Shown in pieces: positions 34,700-46,000 of a stretch of DNA of 64,000 nt. The notes beneath the pieces were generated by a model. The model was not told where the DNA came from and did not search any database. It saw only the letters and a list, made by a program, of their open reading frames with translations. The stretch is from NCBI RefSeq assembly GCF_036588685.1, contig NC_086380.1:65856180-65920179 (forward strand). Direction: 5' to 3'. This stretch comes from Mytilus trossulus (Eukaryota; Mollusca; Bivalvia; Mytilida; Mytilidae). Position numbers and translations under genes: made by a program. Positions within the stretch are counted from its first letter, which is position 1. Each line of letters starts with the position of its first letter.

Positions 34700-34885
34700 G
34701 GACTAAATTAAGTATATACGCCAGACGCGCGTTTCGTCAACTAAAGACTAATCAGTGACGCTCGAATCCAAAAAAGTTAAAAAGGCCAAATAAAGTACGA
34801 AGTTGAAGAGCACTGAGGACCAACATTCCTAAAAGTTTTGCCAAATACAGCTAAGGTAATCTATGCCTGAGGTAGAGAAGCCTTA
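34700..34885 (+). repeat. Interspersed repeat (CGCCAGACGCGCGTTTCGTC)
   Basis: Blocks cgccagacgcgcgtttcgtc, cagtgacgctcgaatc, agtacgaagttgaagagcac and a tgcc-tgaggtagagaagcct tail match, in order, the copy at 53490-53690. Confidence 0.7.
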
Positions 34886-35199
34886 GTTTTTTTTTATTAA
34901 ATTCAAAAATTTGTAAACAGTAAATTCATAAATTAATGCATATTGTTGACGAAATAATGACAGTTTTCCTTTTCATTCATCACTATTGACACACAATTTT
35001 GTTTTAGTTTTCTTTTCATTTCATTTCTTTTATTTTTATTTGAAAAAAAAGGTTTGACTAGTTCTATATTAAAACATATAAAGGTAGAAATAATTTAAAA
35101 CATAGGACTCATTTAACTAACATAGTATGGTACTTATACAATATATGTATTCATACTTGTTATGGACAGACTTTTGAAAGAAGCACAGCTATACTTTCC

Positions 35200-35565
35200 C
35201 TAGGGCAAAGTAGTGAACAATCTAGATATTTTGATAACGACCTCTGCAGCTGTAGCATTTTCTTTAATTTCTCTACATTTTTTCTCTATTTTAGTTTGTT
35301 GATAAAAAATGTATAGGATATAAGGACTAACTAAATGATTTGGACTGTTAAATATAAACAGTTTAACAGACTCCTTGACAAAATCCCGTGTAAATATAGA
35401 CAAACCACGACAAGTAAAACAAAGACGAAATATCAAACCATTCCATATGTAAATGTTTAATAGCAAATTAAAAATTGAGGTATTAACATAAACATTATCG
35501 ATACTATCTAACGAAAACTTTTTTGCAATATTCCCGCATCGTATACTGATGAATCCTGATAACAA
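35200..35565 (-). other. Open frame of 121 codons, coding status doubtful
   Basis: An ATG-started frame immediately downstream of the orphan exon at 35596-36048. The predicted product is Phe/Ile/Leu-rich with no recognisable motif. It could be 3' UTR of that exon. Confidence 0.15.
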
Positions 35566-35595
35566 TTTATTATTTGTCGTTGGACATTAAAAAGC

Positions 35596-36048
35596 TTAAA
35601 CCCAAAGAACATGAAGAACTCCTAACAAGAGGAATGAAAAATCTTTGAACTTATCACCAGTGATAATGCGGTTTCCAGATGCACTTGAGCCTTCAAAAAC
35701 CAAATACCTTGTAGGTGGCACGGTAGTATTTCCTGGCCCATAAGAGATAATGATAGCCTTTTTAGAATTTTCACCACTTTCTAACACTGCAAAAAAATCT
35801 ACATTCACAGTGAACGGAAGTACTTTCATTTTACTATTCAGAAATGAATTTAAATATGTATCATGACCGTTTACTTTTTTTGCTATTTCCAAAAACTTAA
35901 GGCCACTAGTACTTTTAGGTCTTTTATGGTGCAGTGAATACAAATTTAAAAAAAAAAATTCTGCACCTGATTCATCACTCAGTTTGGAAAAAATATGTTC
36001 AGTTGATACTGTATTTTTTGTCCAATCACACTGTTTAGATACATTTAC
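35596..36048 (-). CDS. Orphan terminal exon of an unidentified gene
   Basis: From an acceptor-like cttag at 36049-36053 the frame is open for 150 codons to a stop, with an in-frame TAG immediately upstream, as expected for an internal/terminal exon. The product has balanced composition and ordered-looking segments: FFLNLYSLHHKRPKSTSGLK, then FLEIAKKVNGHDTYLNSFL, then MKVLPFTVNVDFFAVLESGE, then a Gly/Pro loop SYGPGNTTVPPTRYLVFEGS and a hydrophobic end DFSFLLLGVLHVLWV. I do not recognise the family. No upstream exons are seen; a decayed transposon ORF begins ~130 bp further on, so the gene may have been truncated by it, or this may itself be a pseudogene. Confidence 0.4.
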   Translation of the reverse strand, partial: VNVSKQCDWTKNTVSTEHIFSKLSDESGAEFFFLNLYSLHHKRPKSTSGLKFLEIAKKVNGHDTYLNSFLNSKMKVLPFTVNVDFFAVLESGENSKKAIIISYGPGNTTVPPTRYLVFEGSSASGNRIITGDKFKDFSFLLLGVLHVLWV

Positions 36049-36179
36049 CTAAGTAGGGTACACACAAGAACAACCTAAATTCTGGAAAGCAAATACTACC
36101 GTGCAACCTGTAGCTTACACTTCTCACACAGATGTATTAGCATCATATTTCACTTCATTGATAAAAACACAATATTTTG

Positions 36180-36777
36180 TACTTTTAGACGGTTTACAAT
36201 TACACAATTTATACACAGTGTACTGTTATTCCCACATATGCCCCATAAATTGGATTCCAACAGGATTAGGATAAAGTTATCTAACAAGTTCCAAAACATA
36301 CTCCGGCATAATTTCCCGCTGATGCATAACAACCCATTCGCCACCACATAGTCTTCTCTGTTTATCCAAAAATTGTGGAAGTAACCATTTATATATATTG
36401 GTTATACATTTCCAAAATCTTCTGTATATCCCTTTTCGTATATGAGGGTTTGCATTTGAGGGTAGTTCGCCATTTCCTACCCATTGAAGCGTATTATTTG
36501 ATGTAGCAACACATGGGCGGATGAAACAATAAGGACATTGTCCTTCTCGTAATTCAATGTCCTCATGACCTGGATCTGGATGTCTATTGTCACCATTGTC
36601 ATCTCTGTCACCACTTTCATCCTGAATATTTCTTTGGCTTGAAGAAGAACTTCCTTTTTCATCCTTTTTAGAACCTTTTCTCTTTATACATTTCTTTTCT
36701 AAATTAAAATTGAAGTCATTAATAATAAAATATATATAAATATTATGATATGCATTCTTTACATTTATTTTTGTCAT
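36180..36777 (-). pseudogene. Decayed accessory ORF of a two-gene transposon
   Basis: The frame encodes a charged, Ser/Asp-rich leader, then GQCPYCFIRPCVATSNNTLQ, then PHIRKGIYRRFWKCI and REIMPEYVLELVR. After a TAA the same frame continues LYPNPVGIQFMGHMWE and then a second TAA. This order (CPYC, IRK-Y-FW, REIMP-CV-LVR, YPNP, MGHMWE) matches, as I recall, a protein found with DDE-type transposases in cnidarian and mollusc repeats; no standard name is known to me. The CxxC pair suggests zinc binding. It is transcribed divergently from the transposase-like ORF at 37259. Two in-frame stops show it is inactive. Confidence 0.55.
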
Positions 36778-36779
36778 AA

Positions 36780-37258
36780 TATTATTATAATGTTATATCA
36801 TAATTAGATTTAAAAGATAAATTAATATTCACATTTACAGAATAATGTTTTATTGAAGTATCTATATTAAAAGTAAAAAATAAAAAAAAATACCTACCAA
36901 CAATACATGATGTCATTTCAAAAATATCATCAATTTATCCCTTTCCTCTCCATTTACTTTCAAAACCATTTCACATTTTTTTTTTCATCTTTGCTTTTGT
37001 ACTTTCTTCTATTACATTTGACCAGATCTAAGTCATGCAATTATATGTTTGAATTTGATTGGTCTAATTAACTTTGCGCCTAATTTTTCAATTTGAAAAA
37101 AAATCTGATTGGACCAGATCATTTATCAAAGTCATGTGATTGATCAACTTCAAATTTGATTGGTTTGTTCATTCTTGCGCTTACTGATATTCTTTCAATT
37201 TCAAATCAAACACAGTATTTTGTTCCTGTATACAATAAGTTTCAAGATAGTTAACAAT
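36780..37258. promoter_or_regulatory. Divergent promoter region of the transposon with duplicated ~90-bp block
   Basis: Between the two divergent ORFs, a block with gaccagatc-aagtcatg-aattt-gattggt-cttgcgc is present twice in direct orientation (~37020-37105 and ~37105-37195). Each carries inverted CCAAT-type ATTGG motifs. Such duplicated blocks suit promoter or transposase-binding sites; this is inference. Confidence 0.4.
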
Positions 37259-38972
37259 ATGAATATACTAAGTAATATTACAAATGTGGAGCATTTTGAT
37301 AGAAAGACACTTTCAAATGGAGAAGTGAAATCATACAAATATGTCAGAAAACCTCGAAAATCCATTGACTACAATTTTGACAATGACTTCCAAAAGTTGG
37401 CATTTAATGAAAAATATAAAGGCCTAAAGAGGAAATCGAAAGTAAAATCTAATGTGGACATTTTGAACATTTTGATGGACTTTTACAATCAGAACTGTTC
37501 AACTCCATAGCTTTAAGAAATACTAAATCCAAATGATAATAATGGACAGGATGACCAAGACCTTTTTGTTTGCTCTAAACAGAAACTGTTTGAACTTGTA
37601 CGTCTGTCACAGTGGTATGGTACTCTTGAACCGACCGAAAGACAAAAATTGGACACGTTGCAAGACTAGTTGTTAAACCAGTTAAAACCACATCTTTTCC
37701 GATTTCGGGCATTCCTCATCCGCACTGAGGCAGGACTTTACAGTGAATTACAAGTTGATACATTTTTATCTCTGTGCTGGGATGTTTCCTGCTCAACACG
37801 AACGATTTAGTAGTTTTGCTAACATTGGACTTCAACAGAAAAGATTTCGGGAAAAAATGTTTCCAACATTCAAACAGGTGGTAATATCGCTTCGGGACAA
37901 GAGCATTGATGATGCTTTAAATTTTAAAAGAGGAAAAAGATAAAAAAAAACTTTTATTGTGAGAATAAACTTGCTATTATGACAGAAACAAGACATGCAT
38001 ACAGAAAGAACAGTTAACATACTGACGTAACAGCTCTTGAGAACTTGACTCATAAAGTAGTAGGTTATAGTCACGTTACAAAGAACCAGGAAAGGAATTC
38101 CCAGAAACATGAAACCTTTGGTACAGAAAAGCATTACGAAGACTTCGGAAGAAAAAGGATTAAAGTAAAAGTTCATTCGCACGATAGAAAAGTATCTGTC
38201 AGTAAATATCTGATCCAAAACCAACCAGATGTAATTGATTCCTATGACACTTGGCATGGTGCAAAGGAGGTGCGCAGGAATATGGCAAAAATTACAAAGG
38301 GGACAAGGAAAAACATCAGAAAGACATGGCATCCAGAACTTAGAGACAAATCTGCCGATGTTAAAATCCATGTTTACTGGGCAATGAAGAATTGTTATGG
38401 TAATGCGGCTCAACTTATGCTCCTACTTGACTCCATTGTGGACAACTACAAACAAGACTACAGAACTCGTCATCAAACATCTAGACGCAAAAATAATGAC
38501 TATGTGCGGCCGTCACGAGACATTATTCAGGATCCAACAGCCGAGTTGTTGCTAAGGAACAGTATAAAAAACCTTTATATTTATAAGCATCCAGAAAAGT
38601 ACACATATTGTCGCGACACTCATTATATTGAGAGTTATCATAATACAATTCTTATACATGTGGATAAAAGGTTACATTATCATAAATTAATGTTTGTAAA
38701 TAAGTTGGGACTATCAATACTTGATTGGAATGAACAGACCTGCTTCATCTGTACAACAACGTGTGCAACATGACCATGCACGTCAGCAATCTGTATATCG
38801 GGTTTTGACACCAAAACAATATACTTTTACATATAAACTATGGAATAACTATGTAAGTCTGTTAAATCATGACCACAATGACCAAATTGAGCCCGATGAC
38901 GTTGAAAATGTTCAAATAGACCAAAATGATACAATTGGTAATGAATGTGAAGATTCAGATAATGATGAGTAA
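37259..38972 (+). pseudogene. Decayed DDE-type transposase with a D-x-x-H motif
   Basis: The start ATG gives MNILSNITNVEHFDRKTLSN. The frame is broken by stops after 37508, around 37665 and 37941, and a frameshift near 38735. Readable pieces in order are CAGMFPAQHERFSSFANIG (37775-37830), VVGYSHVTKNQERNS (38060), VKVHSHDRKVSVSKYL, SYDTWHGAKEVRRNM, KTWHPELRDKSADVKIHVYW, then THYIESYHNTILIHVDKRL and LSILDWNE, ending with an acidic tail in the next frame. The YDTWHGAK segment is the D(2)H motif of some cut-and-paste transposase superfamilies (Kolobok-like is one possibility). The C-terminal ESYHN-KRL-LDWN order is typical of this family as I recall it. Inactive copy. Confidence 0.6.
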
Positions 38973-39141
38973 ACTGTGATATATCTTTATGTAAAATTTA
39001 TTTGTATGATTAAATTATTGTGTTTGCATTATTATCATCTTTTTTCTTTATTCACAAACATAATACTGATCGCAAAATTTAGAATTGCAAAAACTCAAAT
39101 AAGATGATTTCTTTCATACAATAGTGTAACTTTGAAATGTA

Positions 39142-39699
39142 GAGTAGGGGCATTAAGGCCTTGTTTTGGCCCTAGAAAATTAAATGTTTGATAACTTTCA
39201 AATTGGCACATAATGTTTAGAAATGCATTGGGTCAAGAAATATTAAAGACAAATATAAAGCTTTTATCTGATGACGTCACAATTACGTCATATAATGTAC
39301 TGTTTTCACAAAAACGATGAAAAATACAGAATTTATGCAGTTTTCTATCTATATTTCCATTGCGGAAACATCGTGCGCAGCCAAGAAACAGCAAAATAAT
39401 TTAACTGAAGCTTTTTTTATAACCATTGATATAATCTCACCAAATATAAAGATGTTTCTTGGGTGCGCACATACTTTTTTAATCTAAAATCTACTCAAAA
39501 TATGATGAAAAACAAGGAAAATCACGAAGTTTTACAAACTATGCAAATTAAGTCTTGTTTTGTTGCCATGGTAACTTGTTGGATGCCAAATTTGTTTTAT
39601 TTTTCTGAATACCTTAAATCAAAGAATATAAAAATTATATGATAACTTTTAAATTTGTTGTTATTATTGGACCAAATAAGGACCTTTTTGCCCCTACTC
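39142..39699. mobile_element. TIR element, ~560 bp
   Basis: The left end GAGTAGGGGCATTAAGGCCT and the right end (reverse complement GAGTAGGGGCAAAAAGGTCC) match over ~30 bp with few mismatches and continue into TTTGGCC/TTTGGTCC. A similar aaaatta-gataacttt-aaatt block lies near each end. No coding capacity; MITE-like. Confidence 0.7.
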
Positions 39700-39709
39700 C
39701 AAATTTGGA

Positions 39710-40775
39710 TGCATAACTACATGAACTAACTTAGATGTGATGATGCTCAAGACCAGAATAATTATTTAATCAACAATTAACTAAACAATATGGAAGATCA
39801 AAATAAAAACTGTTTAAGTACAAAGTTGTGCAGGAAAGATTCTTCTTATTTTGCCATGAAATTTGAATAATGTCAACATGAAAAAAACTTTCAAACATTT
39901 GCTGTGAAAACATTTAAAATCTTTAATTTACAGAATGATGTATAGCCAGTAAACTTCAAAATATCAATAATTTGTCCAAAGAATGGAATTACATTCTATA
40001 CAGGTACTCTATATAATTATCTTTATTGAAACTTTACACGCAAGTGTTTTGGTAATATTATACCTCAACATTTGTAGCTGTACCTAAATGACAACAATAA
40101 CCTTTAATAAGACAGATACTGCTTTACCCTACTTTCGCTATCAGCTGGAGATGGCAAGTGACTTGTGATAAAACTTGGACACTGACAGCTATGCTCTTGG
40201 GGTTAAACTTTTAATAGTTTTGAATAAGAAGAAGAATAGATGAAATTTAAAGCAGAATTTTTTAAACATTTTGTCAGCTTTTTTATGGAAAAGCGTAAAG
40301 TATTGAGACGATATGTAAGATTTCCAAGGGTATGGCAAATTAGAAGGGGCCTGTCCTTAAAAGTTATATTGGAAGGTACTAGCAGGCAAAATCGAGGGAA
40401 TTATGCAAATCATGATACAAGCATGAAAATTACCACAAAACATCATTATCATATACTTTTTAAGAAACTACTGCTGGTGATCAAGATGGCCACGGCCTCT
40501 TTCTAAAATGGCAGTTTTTTTCAGTTTGAAAATACATCTTTTATTGGAAAACTTTTCTTTTACCTTCTTTTAGTGACAAGCAGTTATCAGGTTTGGTAGC
40601 TACATTCCTTACATGTGAAGTATTTAATAGAAATGTACATTTGACATATCCAGGGTTTGCACATGCGCGAAAATTTAACAAAGTCATTAAAACACTATAA
40701 AATAAGTGTTTTGGAATTTTTAATTATATTATGATTTGGTGTGATAACATTTTTCAAGGTTATGATACACTTGAT
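39710..40775. other. Intergenic, no gene seen
   Basis: AT-rich sequence between two TIR elements. The 88-codon frame at 40240-40506 has low-complexity Phe/Lys-rich content and no motif, so I do not call it a gene. Confidence 0.4.
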
Positions 40776-41445
40776 TTAAAGGGGCACTAGCTGTCAAATT
40801 CATAGTCACCGATTTCACTCAAATTCTCATATTTTATTTATAGCAATGTAAAAATTTATCCAAACTATCAAAAGTCTAAAAGAAACAGTTTATAGAGCAG
40901 GGGGTATATAATATATAGATTCGTTTTGTGTGTATTTTAGTCCAGACGCCATCTACTTAACTATCAATTTGACCTCAGATGACCATATAAGCGATGTAAA
41001 CATAAATAAAGATATGAATAGATTAGACCAACACGTGCAATTGGATTTATAAAGGTCTGATTAATTTTATTTTATAGATTAAAAATAGATGTTTTTCATT
41101 GTTTTTAACCGTATAAGAATGATTTTGTGTGCATCGAATTAGTAATCAAACGATTTACCGTAGTTTCACTTTCATTGTTGACATTCTTTTTCTTTAAATA
41201 ACCAGTATACGTACATTGCATGCGTTGTCAATCTCTAGCTAGGGGTTAAATTGAAGTTCACATGAATATGAATTTAAAGAGGTCGACTCATTCACTTGCA
41301 AGTGAATTAACAATCATCAATGTTTCTTAGCGTAATTTGACATTTTTGGCTGCAAAAAGCGAATTGTTATTTCACTATTTCACTTTCATTATTGATTGAA
41401 CAGAAAAACTCAAACTTAAGATCTCGTAGCTAGTGCCCCCTTTAA
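40776..41445. mobile_element. MITE-like element with TTAA target duplication
   Basis: TTAA followed by AGGGGCACTAGCTGTC at the left and, at the right, the reverse complement of AGGGGGCACTAGCTACGAG followed by TTAA. TTAA duplication is typical of piggyBac- and Kolobok-type transposition. No coding capacity. Confidence 0.75.
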
Positions 41446-41924
41446 CAATTTTGCGCATGCGAAACCATTAAAAGACATATAGAGCGATTTCTATGCACAA
41501 CAAGGGCTCACTGGTATGAATCATAGTTCATTTCATTACTTTAAAAATCGAGTTTTTTGTAGAGTGTTCAAGTAGGTGTAACATCTATGATGCCACTGTT
41601 TTAAAACAAGCCCATACAGTTGCTATGAACAGGTATTAAATGGATAAGGCGTAAAATATGGTTAATACGACAGAAACATCAAAAGTTACGCCAGAACAGC
41701 CCCTTTTGCTAATGGCTATTCAATGGCCTGATTTGTACGGAGAAAATGACTTGTTATAACATTCTGGGTGATATATTACGTGATAGTGGATGAACATGTG
41801 ACCTCACTAAAACCAATATTGCATCACCTAGAACGGCAGATTCTTTTTATGTATGTTCAAATGTACCTAGCCTAGACACGCGCATCAGATAACTGTGTGT
41901 TTTTTGCTTGAATTGTATATATAA

Positions 41925-42065
41925 AAAAGAAGATGTGGTATTATTGCCAATAAGACAACTATCCACAAAAGACCAAAATGACACAGACATATACAACTAT
42001 AGGTCACCGTACGGTCTTCAACAATGGGCAAAGCCCATAACGTATAGTCAGCTATAAAAGACGAT
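41925..42065 (+). repeat. SINE-like repeat (GAAGATGTGGTATTATTGCC)
   Basis: Ordered blocks gaagatgtggtatt-ttgcca, aagacaactatccac, aaatgacacagacat, aactataggtcacc and gtcagctataaaag. The same family occurs at 48375-48480. Confidence 0.65.
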
Positions 42066-42486
42066 TTTGAATGGTGGAATCCGCCATTGTTTTTTTCCGG
42101 AAGTGTTTCCGTGGAGTTCAATTTCATAACATTTGTATAAAGCGTATCACATCAATGAAAAGAACATTTCAGGAAACAGCATAAGTGACAAACGTCACAT
42201 GTAAACAAATAATCCTCATAGAAACGAAGATGGCGGAATTACAATGGAAAACATTTTAGAAAATGTGAAGGTTAGGATTATTACAGTGCGATCACTTATA
42301 AGATAGGTGAGTAGTGGTTTTTCTTTTCGCGAACTATGAATGGAATGAGAAAAACTATATCTCGAGTGAACGCGATTGATAGTTTAGATTATTTTTACCA
42401 ATTACCGCTACGAATTTCAGTAGACGACGACTATAATTTCCAAATTGTACACAAGAAACTAACATTAAAATAATACAAGACTAATA

Positions 42487-42560
42487 GAGGCCATTTTGAC
42501 TTAGTCCAAATAATTACAAGGATTATGACGTCTTGAAATGCTATTATATATTTTTTTATA
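42487..42560. repeat. Half-element of the GACGTC/AATAGCC hairpin family
   Basis: ttagtccaaataattacaag, gattatgacgtcttgaaatg and ctattatat match the arms at 13829-13904 and 21179-21254. It lies upstream of the kringle gene. Confidence 0.6.
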
Positions 42561-42589
42561 TCAATTTTATCAAACATATCAATTTTACC

Positions 42590-42925
42590 AAGGATTTGTA
42601 AAGCGAGATTTGAATCCTTCTCATTATACAAATCCTAAGTTTTAACTGTGTTCTTGATTGTTATCTTTAAGCCTTATTGCTAAAGGCTAAACAAGACACG
42701 AACAATCAAATTAATATTGATGATGAAGTTTTTACCCTGGTTGGAGTTCAAGACACAATGCAATACGAACCTATATATAGTCAAAATGATATATTTTGAC
42801 GAAATGAAAGTATTGAATACGTTGTTCAGATAAGATTAGGGACCCATTATCAACGAGTGTTTTATTTTTGTAACAATATATCAGAGATAACTGTTAAATT
42901 TATAAACTATATTTCATTCATATGA
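42590..42925. repeat. Segment shared with both tandem copies, upstream of the kringle gene
   Basis: It is collinear with 17310-17530 and 25155-25375 (caaggatttgtaaagcga, acgttgttcagataagatta, gagtgttttatttttgtaac, atatcagagataactgtta). It ends ~20 bp before the proposed start codon of the kringle gene. Confidence 0.55.
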
Positions 42926-42947
42926 AGATTATCATTTTAACAAGGAA

Positions 42948-43020
42948 ATGTATATTGTGAAGCTACTGAGTCTCATCCTATTGGAAGGAAATATATTAAA
43001 CTCTCAAGCGAGTAGATTGG
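42948..43020 (+). CDS. Candidate signal-peptide exon of the kringle gene
   Basis: ATG followed by [20 protein letters not shown] and ASRL, with the donor gtaagt. The hydrophobic core is KLLSLILL, and cleavage after SQA is plausible. It ends in phase 1, matching the kringle exon. It is chosen from frame, phase and hydrophobicity alone; a different 5' exon cannot be excluded. Confidence 0.5.
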
Positions 43021-46000
43021 GTAAGTTAAATCAATGCATCATTCAAATATTAACCATAAAATCTTGTTTCTTTTTATGACTTGAACACCCAGTGATGAGA
43101 GGTTGTAATCAATTACCCGAAAGAAAGAAGCACCGCACCATGCATTAAGAAGATGTAAGGGTAAATCAAAATAATGTTAGTTGCAGGGGATAGATAAGAT
43201 CATTATAACTAAACAAATATCTTATAGGATTCCAAAAAGTAATTATAGCAAAATTAATATTTAGATATATTGCCTCTATATACATTTGCGCGTCATGATT
43301 ATATTTTACTGCGCAATTTCCTGTCTTACTGTGTTATGTGATAGCATGACATTGAGCTCACCTGAGCTGATTTTCTAGTTATCGGAACTGACCAGATTAA
43401 TTTTGTTTTTAGTTTTAGTATTGAATATGAGCATTTAATGTTAGCTTTTTATATAAACATGTATTATATGACCTTCATATAATACTGTTTTCATATATGT
43501 ATATCTTATATTTATATTGATATAGGAAGATGTGGTAAATGAGACACCTCTCTATCCAAGCTACAATCTGTTAAAAAAACCAGCAAAGCATTATAAGTCA
43601 AAGATAAACACGGAATCTTGGCTCACACCGAACAGCAAGCTACAAACAAATCCAAAATGACGAATGTATAACGATTCAAACAAGTAAAACAACGGTATAA
43701 TCTTTAAAACAAAAACGAGAAAAACTTAAGGTACCATGTCACATAAACGACAATCACTGAACAACAGGTTCCTGACTTAGGACAGATGCAAACACATGCG
43801 GCGGTTTGAACGCGTTAACAGGCGTTAACCTTCTCCAAAACTAGAAACAGTAGTATAATATTACAACATAGAAAGACACATTATAAAATAGTAATTGAAA
43901 TGTCTTAACTCGATCAAAAAGAAATATTAACCAAAACAAGTTATTATACATTAAACAAATACATTTGATCTATAACACAATATAAATACAATAGGTGAAA
44001 CATGTAGAACAATGGTAAAAACGACAACTATAACCTGGGAAAATATGGAGTTAAATAAAATAATGCACACAGGTATTTAAGTTAAAATATAATAATTTTG
44101 TCTTTTAATTATTCTGTAAATGTAAGAGACCCGGAAAAGCCAGTACGGTTCTATTCTGACTCTTAATCTCTACGTTTCTTTACAGGTATTACTCGATTTA
44201 TTTCACTTGACTGAGCGGAGTTTAACCGGTCGCTCATAATAAACCAGTCCATCGATAGATAGGTGTTTTAGGATAAACTCACCAATGAAGTGTCCAGTAA
44301 TTATTTTGTAAATTCTTTTGATGACACTGATAGGTGATAAGAAATCAGTAATAATTATAACGACAATCATCCTTATCACACACATCTTCAAATAGATTGT
44401 CCTTATGCAAATTAAAACCAAGCTCCGCCCGATCAGTTGAAATAAAATTGGTAATACATAATGCCTGAAAATTTACGATCAAAATGTATAATTTCCTTAT
44501 TCCAGTTGATCAACGAATTAGACAAAGAGTAAAAGAAATGTTGTAGCTTTAGTAAATAGTTTTAATTTTACAGTTCCATAATATCATTATATTATAGATT
44601 TTGATTGTTATAGTAAAGACAACAATGGCATCACCTACACTGGAACAGTAAACGTTACAACTAATAATCATAATTGCTTAAACTGGAGAACAGTTGCATC
44701 ACCATATGTACCGTATGACGAGAACAATATGTTTTGTAGGAATCCTAATGGATTCAAAAAGCCGTGGTGTTACACAGGAGCTGGCTTTCAATTTGATTAC
44801 TGTGACATTCCAGTTTGTGGTATGTTGACTACTCTGATAAACAAACTCAATGAGCAATATACCATAGCTTACTAAATCAGTGGTATTAATGAAACGAAAT
44901 TAAGGTGTTGTAACCTATAAACACTTTGACAAAATATTCAAATTAAATCGTAAAAAATCAATACGAAAAATATGACTTGGTATAATTGTGATTATGCGAT
45001 TATAGTTAGCATAAATATTTGCAAACACTTGAAAATAATTAAGAAGATAATCCTTGTATAATATCCAAATAACTGTTTTATTTAAAACGTTTGGATTGTT
45101 TCATTCGTCTATGGGCACTATCGCTCTTACGTAATGAGTATATAGGCCCAATATATAAACTTAATAGAAAAATCTTTTTGTGCACATGTTCAACGCAAAA
45201 ATTAGTAAAGATGTTCTTTTCCACATATTCTGTGGATTTTTAACTTGATTTTTGTGACAAAATTGTTGGTTATTGATTTGGGGATGTACAGCGGACGGCC
45301 GGGCGGTCGTTCGGGCGGGCGGTCGTTCGGGCGGGCGTCACTCAAATGTTGTCCGTGCATTAACTTATGAACCGTTCAACAAAAGCTTTTAAAATTTTAT
45401 TATGTTGTTACTGACAACTAAATGAAGGTCAAGTTCAATAATGACGATTTTAACTTTTACCGTTCAGGAGTTATGGTTCTTGAAAGATTGAAAAATGGAG
45501 TTTCCAGTCGTGTACGTGCATTTACGCATGAACGGTTCTACCAAAGCTTCCCAAATTTTAATATGTTGTTACTGATAACAAAATGGAGGTCAAGTTCAAT
45601 ATTGACCATTTTGACTTTTACCGTTCAGGAGTTATGGTTCTTGAAAGATCGTAAAATGTCGTTTCCATTCACGTTGTTGCATTTACTCACGAACCATTCA
45701 ATCTAAGCTTTTCAAATTTTGATATGTTGATACTGATGACAAAATAGAGGTCAAATTTGATATTGACGATTTTCACTTTCATCATTCATCAGTTATGGTT
45801 CATGTGATATTGCCAGGACACAAATAAATTTTAATAAATCCGGTTTGCTGTCGTTGTGACAGCCTCTTGTATTTTATTAGCGTTGCACATTTGTGCAAGA
45901 AAATGTTTCTATTTAGTTTTTATATAAAGGCCTTTTTATTTACAAGCAACAAAATCAACACAAGAATTAGACATGATTAAAAAAGTTTCCTCCAGCAGGT

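Noticed and set aside
37832-38413. 193-codon minus-strand frame
   Set aside because: Antisense of the transposase-like pseudogene; Cys/Phe-rich composition typical of a shadow frame.
45422-45706. 94-codon plus-strand frame
   Set aside because: It runs through the ~160-bp tandem units inside a kringle-gene intron; the repeated peptide pattern follows the DNA repeat.
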